Positions 8,492-16,463 are shown, counted from the stretch's first letter. The stretch: 64,000 bases of DNA from an uncultured bacterium (GCA_949297715.1 CASFTJ010000007.1:1-64000), one strand, 5' to 3'. Made by a program: numbers and translations. Notes: a model not told the origin generated them from the letters alone.

Positions 8492-9217
8492 CTATATTAT
8501 CAATCCGCCGTCAACTTCCAAAACCTGACCTGTTACATATTCTGCATCTACCGCCAAAAATTTAACTGCTTTTGCGATATCTTCAGGCTCGCCAAGACGT
8601 TTTAGCGGAATAAAATCTGTGAATTTTGAAGTATCAAGATCTTTTGTCATATCTGTATTAATAAACCCGGGAGCTATTGCATTAACTCTTATTCCGCGAG
8701 AACCAAGTTCTTTTGCAAGAGTTTTAGTTAAACCAATCAAACCGGCCTTCGCTGCAGAATAGTTTGCCTGTCCTGCATTTCCTGAAACTCCGACTACACT
8801 TGACATATTTACAATTGCGCCGCTTCTTTGTTTCATCATAACTTTAACTACAGGTTGTGATACGTAAAATGCGCTTGATAGGTTTGTATTAATTACAGCT
8901 TCCCAGTTTTCGGCACTCATTCGCATAAACAATCCGTCACGTGTAATTCCTGCATTGTTTACAAGAACGTCAATTCTGCCAAATTTTGCAAGAACTTCTT
9001 CTACACCTTTTGCTGCTGCTTCTTGATTTGATACGTCAAATCTAAACGCTTCAGCTTGAACGCCAAGTGCCTTCAATTCTTCCACTGTTTTATTCGCAGC
9101 TTCTACATTTCCTGCATAATTTACGGCTATATCATAACCTGCTTTTGCAAGTTCTATCGCACAAGCTTTTCCGATACCCCTTGAAGCTCCAGTTACTAAC
9201 GCTAATTTTTCAGACAT
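8492..9217 (-). CDS. fabG: 3-oxoacyl-ACP reductase
   Basis: FabG uses NADPH to reduce beta-ketoacyl-ACP in each elongation cycle. The protein has the short-chain dehydrogenase layout: cofactor loop TGASRGIG at 9-16, VNNAG at 86-90, and the catalytic triad Ser140 (MSSVVG), Tyr153 and Lys157 (YSAAK). The C-terminus VTGQVLEVDGGLII is typical of FabG. The length of 241 is normal. AAGGAG lies before the ATG. It sits between the 77-aa gene and acpP in the lipid operon. Confidence 0.95.
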   Translation of the reverse strand: MSEKLALVTGASRGIGKACAIELAKAGYDIAVNYAGNVEAANKTVEELKALGVQAEAFRFDVSNQEAAAKGVEEVLAKFGRIDVLVNNAGITRDGLFMRMSAENWEAVINTNLSSAFYVSQPVVKVMMKQRSGAIVNMSSVVGVSGNAGQANYSAAKAGLIGLTKTLAKELGSRGIRVNAIAPGFINTDMTKDLDTSKFTDFIPLKRLGEPEDIAKAVKFLAVDAEYVTGQVLEVDGGLII

Positions 9218-9228
9218 TTATTTTCTCC

Positions 9229-9462
9229 TTATCTTTTGCCGGATTTAAACCAGCTTATTATCTTGTTAAAAAATGCTCCTATTCTATCACCTAATGGTTT
9301 TTTATCAAAATCTGCCAAAGTTTTTCTTACATTTTCCATATCAACCATCCGACCTTCACGTAAATATACATTCCTCGGCATAAGATCAGGATGTGTTTTG
9401 CAAAACTTTTTACTGCCATAATAGTTATTTGTAGTTCTTGAAAACAAACCAACTTTTTTCAT
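9229..9462 (-). CDS. Small basic protein coupled to fabD
   Basis: I do not recognise this 77-residue protein. It is basic (MKKVGLFSRTTNNYYGSKKF at the start) and ends in a short amphipathic helix IGAFFNKIISWFKSGKR that could sit on the membrane surface. Its ATG directly follows the fabD stop (TAGATG), so it is probably translated by coupling, and fabG starts 11 bases after its stop. The position inside the operon suggests a link with lipid synthesis, but nothing in the sequence proves it. The frame is open with no better alternative on either strand. Confidence 0.65.
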   Translation of the reverse strand: MKKVGLFSRTTNNYYGSKKFCKTHPDLMPRNVYLREGRMVDMENVRKTLADFDKKPLGDRIGAFFNKIISWFKSGKR

Positions 9463-10413
9463 CTAAACACCACAGCAAAATTCAGATTTTAAAGCTTCAA
9501 TCGTCGATTCAAGCGATGCTTTGTCATATACATTATAAACTTTTGATTCCGGTGCTATCTTTTTATTTAACCCTGCAAGAACTTTACCGGGGCCGATTTC
9601 TATAAAGATTTCAACTCCTTCTGATATCATCTTCTGTATTGTCTGTGTCCAATATACTGATGAATGAATTTGTTCTGGCATTTTGGCTCTAAAATCTTCC
9701 GCCTCAGTTGTCGGGTTTGCGTCTACATTTGTTATCACGGAAATTGATGCGTTATTTAATTCCAATTCCGATACAAATTTCTTAAACTCTGCACTTGCTC
9801 CATCCATAAATTTTGAATGAAATGCACCTGATACAGCTAGAGGAACAACTCTTCTTGCTCCTTTTTCAAGTAAAATTTCGCCTGCTTTTTGAACAGCCTT
9901 CTCATCCCCTGTAATTACAACCTGAACAGGTGAATTGTAATTTGCTACATCTACATAACCAATTGAAGATGCTTCTTTTAATGCTTCTTCAACAGAGCCC
10001 TCAGGTGCATTCAAAACAGCCGCCATTGCTCCGCCTTTAGTTTCACTCATCAGATCTGCTCTCTTTTGAATTGCTTTCAGTGCAGTTTCAAGTGTCATTA
10101 CTCCTGATGCGTACATAGCACAATATTCGCCTAGAGAATGTCCCGCTGTATAATTCGCATTAATCCCGCATTCTGACTTTAATGCTTCAAGTGCTGCTAT
10201 CGACATTGTAACTATACAAGGTTGAGTATTAACCGTTTGTTTTAAATTTTCTTCAGGCCCATCAAAACATAAGCCTGAAACGCTTTTGCCTAAAACTCTG
10301 TCAGCAGTATCAAAAACTTTTTTTGCCGACTCAAAATTTTCATACAAATCTTTTCCCATACCGACTGCCTGAGAGCCTTGACCAGGAAATAGAAACGCAA
10401 CTTTCTTTGTCAT
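9463..10413 (-). CDS. fabD: Malonyl-CoA:ACP transacylase
   Basis: FabD loads malonate from malonyl-CoA onto ACP. The N-terminal LFPGQGSQAVGMG and the nucleophile elbow GHSLGEY with Ser93 are diagnostic, and His199 in GAFHS is the partner residue. The length of 316 is normal. Its ribosome site GAGAGGG is good. The stop codon is immediately followed by the ATG of the 77-aa gene. A hairpin with a T-rich tail lies upstream, between fabH and fabD, so the upstream genes may be partly uncoupled from it. Confidence 0.96.
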   Translation of the reverse strand: MTKKVAFLFPGQGSQAVGMGKDLYENFESAKKVFDTADRVLGKSVSGLCFDGPEENLKQTVNTQPCIVTMSIAALEALKSECGINANYTAGHSLGEYCAMYASGVMTLETALKAIQKRADLMSETKGGAMAAVLNAPEGSVEEALKEASSIGYVDVANYNSPVQVVITGDEKAVQKAGEILLEKGARRVVPLAVSGAFHSKFMDGASAEFKKFVSELELNNASISVITNVDANPTTEAEDFRAKMPEQIHSSVYWTQTIQKMISEGVEIFIEIGPGKVLAGLNKKIAPESKVYNVYDKASLESTIEALKSEFCCGV

Positions 10414-10479
10414 ATAATATCCCTCTCTATAATGTATCTGTGGAAATTATACTATAAAAAAGGTAATTGTAAATATAAA

Positions 10480-10511
10480 ATAAACAGGGGGCTTTTAACA
10501 CTCCTGTTTAT
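10480..10511 (-). terminator. Terminator or attenuator between fabH and fabD
   Basis: ATAAACAGG and CCTGTTTAT form a 9-bp stem. On the minus strand it is followed by TTTATATTT. It lies 33 bases past fabH and 67 before fabD, so it may lower read-through into the second half of the operon. Confidence 0.6.
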
Positions 10512-10543
10512 CTTTTATTATTTAATATTTATAATTAATTTTT

Positions 10544-11554
10544 CTAGCAAATACCTTCTCTTAAGCGGACAATCGCTCCGCCCCAGGTCATTCCGGCGCC
10601 AAATCCGCATAAAACTGCGGTTGTTCCAAGTTTCATTTTACCTTTTTCTACACTTTCCGCCAACGCTATCGGAATTGATGCCGCTGATGTGTTTCCGTAA
10701 TATTTAATGTTTGTTACAACTTTTTCATCAGGATATCCGAGTCTTTCTTGAACAGCCTGTATAATTCTGATATTTGCCTGATGCGGTATTAAATAATCTA
10801 TATCTTCAGCCTTCATCCCGGCATTTGTTATTAATTCTTCTACATAATGCGGAAGAATCTTCGCAACAAACGTATAAACGCCGCGTCCATTCATTTTTAT
10901 ACCCTTCGGTTTTGGCTGGTATTGCTCAACTAACGGACAATTTTGACCGTCAAACGCAAGTTCAATTAAATGACCGTAATTTCCGTCTGCTTTTATATCA
11001 ATTGCGATAATATCATCAATTCCGTCTTCCGCTTGGGTTACCACAACAGCTCCTGCGCCGTCGCCAAATAAAATTGATGTTCCTCTGTCTGTCCAGTCTA
11101 CAAGCCTTGAATTGTTATCAGTTGCTACTATCAAAATATTTTTGTACATGCCTGAAGATATATAAGCTTTTGCAATACTCAGACCGTAAATAAGTCCTGA
11201 ACATGCCGCTGTTATATCAAATGCAGGAATAGCTTTTGAAATTCCCAGTCGTGCCTGTATATGACAAGCTATTGCAGGATACAAGTCCGGTGGCGCTGAT
11301 GATGCTGCTAATATTAAATCTATATCATCAGGTGCAATTCCTGACTTTTCTATTGCTTTTTTTGCTGCGTCAAAGCCTAAGTCTATTGCGTTTTCTTCAC
11401 CAGATACAACGCGCCTTTCCTTTATACCTGTTCTTGTATAAATCCACTCGTCCGATGTATCGTATAATTTTGTCAAATCATCATTTGTTATTACTGTTTC
11501 GGGTAAACTGTATCCTACACCCGCAATCCTTAGCGGTATCAATTTGTCCGTCAT
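10544..11554 (-). CDS. fabH: Beta-ketoacyl-ACP synthase III
   Basis: FabH starts fatty acid synthesis by condensing acetyl-CoA (or a branched starter) with malonyl-ACP. The catalytic triad is present: Cys118 in TAACSGLIYG, His258 in IPHQANIRI and Asn288 in YYGNTSAAS. The N-terminus has the DEWIYTRTGIKER segment typical of the family. The length of 336 is slightly longer than average. It starts 3 bases after plsX ends and its ribosome site GAGGAA lies in the plsX end, so the two are translationally linked. Confidence 0.96.
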   Translation of the reverse strand: MTDKLIPLRIAGVGYSLPETVITNDDLTKLYDTSDEWIYTRTGIKERRVVSGEENAIDLGFDAAKKAIEKSGIAPDDIDLILAASSAPPDLYPAIACHIQARLGISKAIPAFDITAACSGLIYGLSIAKAYISSGMYKNILIVATDNNSRLVDWTDRGTSILFGDGAGAVVVTQAEDGIDDIIAIDIKADGNYGHLIELAFDGQNCPLVEQYQPKPKGIKMNGRGVYTFVAKILPHYVEELITNAGMKAEDIDYLIPHQANIRIIQAVQERLGYPDEKVVTNIKYYGNTSAASIPIALAESVEKGKMKLGTTAVLCGFGAGMTWGGAIVRLREGIC

Positions 11555-11557
11555 TAA

Positions 11558-12613
11558 CTATTCCTCATAAAACTTTGCGATTTTTTCGTTGACGCCTGTT
11601 TCTACTGCGTGTTTTGCTACTCTCACGGCATTCTTTATTGCATAAGCCTTGCTTCTGCCGTGCGAAATTACAGTAATTCCTTTAACACCCAATAAAAGTG
11701 CGCCGCCAAATTCTTCGTAGTTAATCTTTCTGTAAATTCTTTTCATAAACGGTTTTGCAAGAAGTCCGATTATTTTACCGAGCAAATCCGCCTTAAATTC
11801 TTGTTTCAGCATTCTGAATAACATTTGAGAGGTGCCTTCGGTAACTTTTAACGCAACGTTTCCTACAAATCCGTCACATACAACTACATCACATACGCTT
11901 AAGAAAATTTCTTTGCCCTCAATGTTGCCGACAAAATTCAATTTTCCCTGCTGTTCTTCTAAAAGTTTGTACGTTGCCTGAGCAAGTTCATTTCCTTTTC
12001 CGGCTTCTTCACCGATATTCAAAACACCAATTCTGGGGTGTTCAATTCCAAGAACATTTTTAGAAAATGTCGCACCCATAATTGCAAATTGATACAACAT
12101 TTCAGGAGTACAATTGCTGTTTGCACCACCGTCAATTACTACTATCGGTTTTTTAACAGTCGGCAAAGTTACTGCAATTGCCGGTCTGTCAATACCGGGG
12201 ATTCTGCCTAAACCAAACAAGCTTGATGCCATCGCTGCACCCGTCGAACCTGCAGCTACTAATGCTGCTGAACTTCCTTGTGCAACGGCATCTACTGCCA
12301 ATACTATTGAAGATTTTTTCTTCTTTCTTATTGCTTGACCGGGAGCTTCTCCCATTTCTATGACTTCAGAGGCATGAGTTATTTTTATGTCAAGTTTTGA
12401 TGTATCAATTTTTATACGATACTGCTTGCCGGCCTTTCCGCAATCTGAATAAAAACCTTCGTGCGAAATTTTATCCAATTCCTGCTCTATTCGGTCTTGT
12501 TTACCAACAAGCTCTAAGGCTACTCCATACTCCTGAGCTGCCCATACTGCACCTGCTACTATCTCATGAGGAGCGTGATCTCCGCCCATTGCATCAATTG
12601 CTATTCTTGTCAT
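11558..12613 (-). CDS. plsX: Phosphate acyltransferase
   Basis: PlsX makes acyl-phosphate from acyl-ACP, the donor for the first acylation of glycerol-3-phosphate by PlsY, and so links fatty acid and phospholipid synthesis. The N-terminus RIAIDAMGGDHAP is diagnostic. SSAALVAAGSTGAAMA, VIDGGANSNC and VCDGFVGNVALK are other conserved family segments. The length of 351 is normal and GAGGGA precedes the ATG. It follows rpmF and precedes fabH, the common bacterial arrangement. Confidence 0.96.
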   Translation of the reverse strand: MTRIAIDAMGGDHAPHEIVAGAVWAAQEYGVALELVGKQDRIEQELDKISHEGFYSDCGKAGKQYRIKIDTSKLDIKITHASEVIEMGEAPGQAIRKKKKSSIVLAVDAVAQGSSAALVAAGSTGAAMASSLFGLGRIPGIDRPAIAVTLPTVKKPIVVIDGGANSNCTPEMLYQFAIMGATFSKNVLGIEHPRIGVLNIGEEAGKGNELAQATYKLLEEQQGKLNFVGNIEGKEIFLSVCDVVVCDGFVGNVALKVTEGTSQMLFRMLKQEFKADLLGKIIGLLAKPFMKRIYRKINYEEFGGALLLGVKGITVISHGRSKAYAIKNAVRVAKHAVETGVNEKIAKFYEE

Positions 12614-12654
12614 ATTTCCCTCTCAAAGTCTTATCAATTTAACGGTTTTATGAC

Positions 12655-12682
12655 CGGATGGCTGAATTAATTCAGCCATCCG
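12655..12682. repeat. 28-bp perfect palindrome between rpmF and plsX
   Basis: CGGATGGCTGAATT followed by its exact complement forms a 14-bp stem with no spacer. The T-run lies only on the plus-strand side (CTTTTTT), so for the minus-strand operon it is more likely an RNA processing or stability hairpin than a terminator. It could stop antisense transcripts. Confidence 0.7.
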
Positions 12683-12691
12683 TAATCTTTT

Positions 12692-13060
12692 TTACTTTTC
12701 TTCTGTTTCTGTAGTTGCTTCTGAAACTTCTTCTTTTGTTTCTTCTGCTTTTGCTTCAACTGGAGCTTCTTTTACTTCTTCAACTACTGTTGTTTCAACT
12801 TTTTCTTCTACTACTTTTTCTGTTTTTGCTTTCTTAGTTGTTTTAACTGCAGGTTTCTTTTCTGCTGCTTTTGCTTCTTCTGCTTTGTCTTTCAATCTTA
12901 CTGCTTTGCCCTTGTATGTTCCGCATGCTGTGCATACTGTGTGTGTTAATACTGCTGCGCCGCAGTTAGGGCATGTTGTAACTTCTGGTCTTGTTGCCTT
13001 CCAGTTGCTTCTTCTTTTCCCTTGTGCGGAATGTCCTGTTCTTTTCTTAGGTACTGCCAT
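12692..13060 (-). CDS. rpmF: Ribosomal protein L32 with a long charged C-terminal tail
   Basis: The first 55 residues are a standard L32 of the large ribosomal subunit: MAVPKKRTGHSAQGKRRSNW and a zinc ribbon with Cys30, Cys33, Cys43 and Cys46. The protein then continues for about 65 residues of Lys-Ala-rich and then Glu-Val-Thr-rich low-complexity sequence (KPAVKTTKKAKTEKVVEEKV and onwards). Bacterial L32 normally ends near residue 60, so the protein is roughly twice the usual length. The tail is in frame and ends in a normal stop. AAAGGAAACAG precedes the ATG. yceD lies upstream and plsX downstream, as in many bacteria. Confidence 0.93.
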   Translation of the reverse strand: MAVPKKRTGHSAQGKRRSNWKATRPEVTTCPNCGAAVLTHTVCTACGTYKGKAVRLKDKAEEAKAAEKKPAVKTTKKAKTEKVVEEKVETTVVEEVKEAPVEAKAEETKEEVSEATTETEEK

Positions 13061-13157
13061 TTTTCTGTTTCCTTTTTATTTTTTACTACTACTTATATTT
13101 CTTTGACTTTTACTTTTTACCGAAATTGTTATTTCGATTAAAAAGCCGGTAAGAGCC

Positions 13158-13646
13158 TCAGCCCTTGTCAATCTGAATGGTTTTGAATACATCCAGCCTT
13201 GGATCTGATAAATTTTCTTCTTTTAAAAACTTATCTCCATTACAATTTATACCACAAACTTTTTTATTTGGTATATTTAATATTACAGATTGATACAATA
13301 AGTCATAAATGTCTATTTTATCTTCTCCGTTTAAATCAGTTATAAATTGACCTTCTTTTAACTCTGTTTCCTGTCCGTAATCTTCCATTAGTGCGTATTT
13401 GGCATACATTTCATCTATGTCAAAATCCAAATCGTATTCAAATTCTTTCAGACATAAATCGCATTCTAAAATTACAGTCCCGCTGACTTTTCCTTCAACT
13501 TCTATAAAATCGCCGAGCGATTTTAAAGTTAAATCCGCAGTAATCGGACCTTTTGAATTTATCCCTTCTATTTCGTTTTCAAATTTACAATTCAGGGTTT
13601 TATCTTTTGAATTTTCAATGTCGTCTATTGAAATTGTTAAATGCAT
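13158..13646 (-). CDS. yceD: YceD/DUF177 family protein
   Basis: The YceD family is a cytoplasmic protein encoded just before rpmF in most bacteria and implicated in 23S rRNA or ribosome biogenesis. The family core is visible: GTVILECDLCLKEFEYDLDF around residues 73-92, and DIYDLLYQSVILNIPNKKVCG with a second cysteine pair (CGINC) near residue 137. The length of 162 is normal. AAAAAGG precedes the ATG. The gene begins 18 bases after the 82-aa gene ends and lies 97 bases ahead of rpmF. The assignment rests on both motif and position. Confidence 0.88.
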   Translation of the reverse strand: MHLTISIDDIENSKDKTLNCKFENEIEGINSKGPITADLTLKSLGDFIEVEGKVSGTVILECDLCLKEFEYDLDFDIDEMYAKYALMEDYGQETELKEGQFITDLNGEDKIDIYDLLYQSVILNIPNKKVCGINCNGDKFLKEENLSDPRLDVFKTIQIDKG

Positions 13647-13664
13647 TGCCTGACCTTTTTTGAA

Positions 13665-13913
13665 TTACATATACTGTTCTTCTTGCAGTGCAAGAGAAGC
13701 GATTTGATTTGATATAAAACAAACTTTTTTCAAAGGACCGCTTGTTTCTTTCTCTATAAAACAAGGTGTCGGATTTTTCATTGCTTGTTTTAATTCTTCA
13801 TACAATGCTTCCGGACTGTCAACGTATAGAACCAACGGTGCGGTTGAACCTTTTAAAAATACCAAAAGCGACGTTCTTTTCTTAATATTTTGTGCATTAA
13901 ACTGTTGAGCCAT
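13665..13913 (-). CDS. Unknown 82-aa protein heading the yceD-rpmF operon
   Basis: I do not recognise a family. The sequence is a compact alpha/beta pattern: a basic start, a strand TSLLVFLKGSTAPLVLYVD, a helix PEALYEELKQAMK and two more strands (PCFIEKE, KKVCFISNQIASLALQ). This resembles a small single domain and no signal or membrane segment is seen. AAGGAG lies before its ATG. It is first in the minus-strand operon and separated from yceD by 18 bases, so it is likely co-transcribed with ribosome and lipid genes. Confidence 0.65.
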   Translation of the reverse strand: MAQQFNAQNIKKRTSLLVFLKGSTAPLVLYVDSPEALYEELKQAMKNPTPCFIEKETSGPLKKVCFISNQIASLALQEEQYM

Positions 13914-13981
13914 TTTTACTCCTTTTTCATTCTCAACTTCCTAAAATTACGAAAGTCTTTTAAGTGTCTAAATTATAGAAT

Positions 13982-14035
13982 AAAAAAAGAATTTGTGCAA
14001 CACAAAGCCAAATCTAACCTTATATTGCACAAATT
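13982..14035 (-). terminator. Terminator after speE
   Basis: AATTTGTGCAA and TTGCACAAATT form a perfect 11-bp stem around 24 bases. On the minus strand it is followed by CTTTTTTTA. It separates speE from the next operon. Confidence 0.75.
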
Positions 14036-14066
14036 TTTAATTTTTTTATATTAAAGCTTTTCTGTC

Positions 14067-14918
14067 TTACAAAAGTTCTTTTAAATAATTCGGAAGCGCA
14101 AACCTTGCCATGTGATAATCCTTATTATAGATTTTGCAGGTTTTGGTAATTTCTGCGCATCGTTCTTCATCAAAGTATGAAAGCGGTTTTACACTTTCTG
14201 AACAAAATGCCCATGCCCAGTATCCGCCGGGGTATGTCGGAATGTTTGAAGTGTATGTTGAACATATCGGGAATACTTTTTTAAGCAAATCGTACATTTT
14301 TTTGATTTCCTGCTTATTTACAAACGGGCTTTCCGATTGCGCTGCAACAATTCCGCCTTCTTTAAGAGAATTTTTAACGTTTGTGTAAAATTCCTCAGTG
14401 AACAAGCCTTCTCCAGGGCCCATCGGGTCGGTCGAGTCAATAAGAACAATATCGTATTCGTTCTTTTTATCTTTTATAAATTCTATTGCATCTTCAACCT
14501 TTATCTCAACTCTCGGGTCTGTTAAACCGCAGGAAATCGTCGGAAGAAATTCTTTGCAGGCATCAATAACCATAGCGTCAATTTCGCATAATACAACTTT
14601 TTTGACGGTTTTGTGTTTCAGAACTTCTCTGACAGTACCGCCGTCGCCGCCGCCGATAACAAGGACAGACTCAGGGTTTTTGTGGTGCATCATAGGAACA
14701 TGTGCTATCATTTCGTGGTAATGATATTCGTCCCCTTCCGTTGTCATCATCAAATCGTCAAGGGTCAAAACACGCCCGAGCGCAGAGTCTGTTTCAAAAA
14801 CTTCAACTTTTTGAAAGTCAGATTGTTTTGAAAACAAAACTTTTCCGGCCTTGATTGCTATCCCGAAGCCTGACGGGGTAATTTCATGATAATATCCGTT
14901 TTCTATTCCGTTTTTCAT
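14067..14918 (-). CDS. speE: Spermidine synthase (polyamine aminopropyltransferase)
   Basis: SpeE transfers an aminopropyl group from decarboxylated S-adenosylmethionine to putrescine. The family signatures are present: GRVLTLDDLMMTTEGDEYHY around residue 48, the cofactor-binding loop VLVIGGGDGGTVREVLKH around 85, and the aspartate-rich active site LIDSTDPMGPGEGLF near 159. The length of 283 is typical and AAAGGAGAG precedes the ATG. No speD or other polyamine gene is in the window, so the source of decarboxylated SAM cannot be seen here. Confidence 0.94.
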   Translation of the reverse strand: MKNGIENGYYHEITPSGFGIAIKAGKVLFSKQSDFQKVEVFETDSALGRVLTLDDLMMTTEGDEYHYHEMIAHVPMMHHKNPESVLVIGGGDGGTVREVLKHKTVKKVVLCEIDAMVIDACKEFLPTISCGLTDPRVEIKVEDAIEFIKDKKNEYDIVLIDSTDPMGPGEGLFTEEFYTNVKNSLKEGGIVAAQSESPFVNKQEIKKMYDLLKKVFPICSTYTSNIPTYPGGYWAWAFCSESVKPLSYFDEERCAEITKTCKIYNKDYHMARFALPNYLKELL

Positions 14919-15010
14919 TTGTTCTCTCCTTTTTAATTTTTTAAAAAATTATATCATAAACAGCAATTTTTTAATGTGAAAATTTTTATATATATTATAA
15001 GGGGAAAATT

Positions 15011-15736
15011 ATGGTTCTGAAACTCGGTCTTGTGATAATGAAAGCCGTTAAAAAATCTTATCCGGTTCTGCGAAGCGGAGTGTCTGCGATGCCGGAAGGG
15101 CTGAAGTTTGATTTGAAAAACCCTTATATTTTAGAGGTTCTGCCGGAGAAAAAGCTCGTTGAACTTCAAAAATTTGACGGCAAGAAATTGAACACAGTAT
15201 GCAGGGTTCTTGACAGAGATGATTTTCCAAAACTTTTAAACCGCTATGAAAGATTGTCATCAAGGGGTGGTTTTAGAGAGGATGAGTTTCAAATACTTTA
15301 CAAAAAAGCATTTCCGTCAGGCAAGGTTCCTGTGGATATAAACCTTGACGCATTTGTGTTTTTGAATGATTTGAAGCCCCAAATCGGCTCAAAATTTGAT
15401 GCACACGGACTTGCAAAGGTTAGTGTGACCGATCAGCTGAAACAGTTGAACAATCTTCTCACAAGAGGAATAAATAAAGATAGACCGTTTTTTACGGCTC
15501 CGCTTTCGTGTGATCCAAAGTTAGGCTCCGGACTCGGAACAGGCGGCGGGCATGCTTATCGTGACGGGTCATTTATTCTTGTCAGTGACAGCGGCAAATC
15601 TTTATGCACAGACGGTATAAAACATGTCATCGTAAACGATGCATATTACCATATTATTTCGGATTTACGCCGGAGATTTCCAAAGGTAAATTTTGTCAGA
15701 GCCGACGAGGCTGTTGAATATTTCAGTCGTTTATGA
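15011..15736 (+). CDS. Unknown 241-aa protein with a Gly-rich GTGGGHAYRDGSF motif
   Basis: I do not recognise this family. The protein is soluble and basic with no signal peptide. The second half is the more structured part: DQLKQLNNLLTRGI, then LGSGLGTGGGHAYRDGSF and a run of strands ILVSD, KHVIVNDAYYHII, FPKVNFVRADEAVEYF. The latter pattern, a glycine-rich loop followed by strand-helix-strand, could be a catalytic domain but no named motif fits. An internal ATG at 15038 is an alternative start; the one chosen has AAGGGGAAAATT before it. Its 3' end overlaps the convergent HIT gene by 6 bases. Confidence 0.65.
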   Translation: MVLKLGLVIMKAVKKSYPVLRSGVSAMPEGLKFDLKNPYILEVLPEKKLVELQKFDGKKLNTVCRVLDRDDFPKLLNRYERLSSRGGFREDEFQILYKKAFPSGKVPVDINLDAFVFLNDLKPQIGSKFDAHGLAKVSVTDQLKQLNNLLTRGINKDRPFFTAPLSCDPKLGSGLGTGGGHAYRDGSFILVSDSGKSLCTDGIKHVIVNDAYYHIISDLRRRFPKVNFVRADEAVEYFSRL

Positions 15737-16042
15737 ACCTAAAATGTGTATGTGAAGGTGAAAAACCTCCTGACCTGCTTCTTTGCCTGTATTAATAAGA
15801 GTTTTATAGGATTTAAGCCCGATTTTTTTAGTAGTTTCTTTAACAGCACAAAGAAGTTCTGACATAAGATTTTTGTCCTCAAGTTCGTTCAAAGATTCCA
15901 CATGAACCCTCGGCACAACAAGAAGATGAACAGGAGCTTTCGGATTGATATCCTTAAATACAACTACATGCTCATTTTCATACACAAATTCCGTATTGAA
16001 ATCCCCTCTGATAATTTTACAAAAAATACAATCGTTTTCCAT
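15731..16042 (-). CDS. HIT family nucleotide-binding hydrolase
   Basis: A 103-residue histidine-triad protein of the HINT branch, which hydrolyses nucleoside phosphoramidates or related AMP conjugates. It has the N-terminal CIFCKIIRGD segment with the two cysteines of the zinc-binding type, DINPKAPVHLLVVPR in the middle and the catalytic HLHIHILGS at the end. AGGAG sits directly against an upstream ATG at 16048 but six bases before the ATG at 16042, so the latter is the likely start. The C-terminus is slightly short compared with the roughly 110-115 residues of HINT proteins. Confidence 0.9.
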   Translation of the reverse strand: MENDCIFCKIIRGDFNTEFVYENEHVVVFKDINPKAPVHLLVVPRVHVESLNELEDKNLMSELLCAVKETTKKIGLKSYKTLINTGKEAGQEVFHLHIHILGS

Positions 16043-16130
16043 TTTCATCTCCTATGTCAGCTTAGTTTACAATATAGATTTTAAAATATCAATCAAATAA
16101 ATCAACGCTGATTTAAAATGTGAAATTGCA

Positions 16131-16157
16131 TAATAAAAAGCGGTTATTGAAACCGCT
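16131..16157 (-). terminator. Minus-strand terminator of the candidate RNA
   Basis: AGCGGTT and AACCGCT form a 7-bp GC-rich stem with loop ATTGA. On the minus strand it is followed by TTTTTATTA. No minus-strand gene ends here, which is why it points to an unannotated transcript. Confidence 0.75.
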
Positions 16158-16380
16158 GATAGTTATATATTAACATCAAGTAAATGTATATTTTTTAATG
16201 AAGATATTAAGTTAAAATATTTAAAATTTACGGATTTTTGAGGACACAACTCTGGTGAACGGCAATAAAATGTCTTTCAACCTGCATTCTTAATAAAAAT
16301 TAATGATGCACCACCTCTAAATATTGAGTTAAGAAACCATTATCTTCCGCATTCTAAAAGGACAAATCTCTTGCGAAAGT
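16131..16380 (-). ncRNA. Candidate structured non-coding RNA, about 250 nt
   Basis: Three signals line up on the minus strand: a good promoter at 16415-16387, about 250 bases without a worthwhile reading frame, and a textbook terminator at 16157-16131. Inside, TGCAT and ATGCA (about 16290-16317) close a hairpin with a second inner stem, TTAAT/ATTAA. I tested it by eye against 6S RNA, tmRNA, SRP RNA, RNase P and common riboswitch motifs and found no convincing match. It may be a lineage-specific regulatory RNA, or a long 5' region wrongly read as a gene. Confidence 0.4.
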
Positions 16381-16386
16381 ATTTAG

Positions 16387-16415
16387 ATACTACCACAAGT
16401 TTTAAAAAATTACAA
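16387..16415 (-). promoter_or_regulatory. Minus-strand promoter of the candidate RNA
   Basis: Read on the minus strand, TTGTAA (16415-16410) and TAGTAT (16392-16387) are 17 bases apart. Its -35 box is 19 bases from that of the divergent plus-strand promoter. Confidence 0.5.
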
Positions 16416-16434
16416 TACTAATTTTTAAAACATG

Positions 16435-16463
16435 TTGACAAAGCTTAATAATTAATGTATACT
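16435..16463 (+). promoter_or_regulatory. Strong sigma-70 promoter of the GGDEF/HD-GYP gene
   Basis: TTGACA (16435-16440) and TATACT (16458-16463) have an ideal 17-base spacer. CTACTTGTGTAGTAG at 16462-16476 overlaps the end of the -10 box and the start point as an inverted repeat (CTACT/AGTAG), a possible operator. The leader to the start codon is about 240 bases. I looked for a c-di-GMP riboswitch in it and saw none. Confidence 0.7.

Noticed and set aside
16131-16380. Assignment of the candidate RNA as 6S RNA or tmRNA
   Set aside because: Neither the closing stem of 6S nor the tmRNA ends could be found by eye; listed only as an unclassified candidate.
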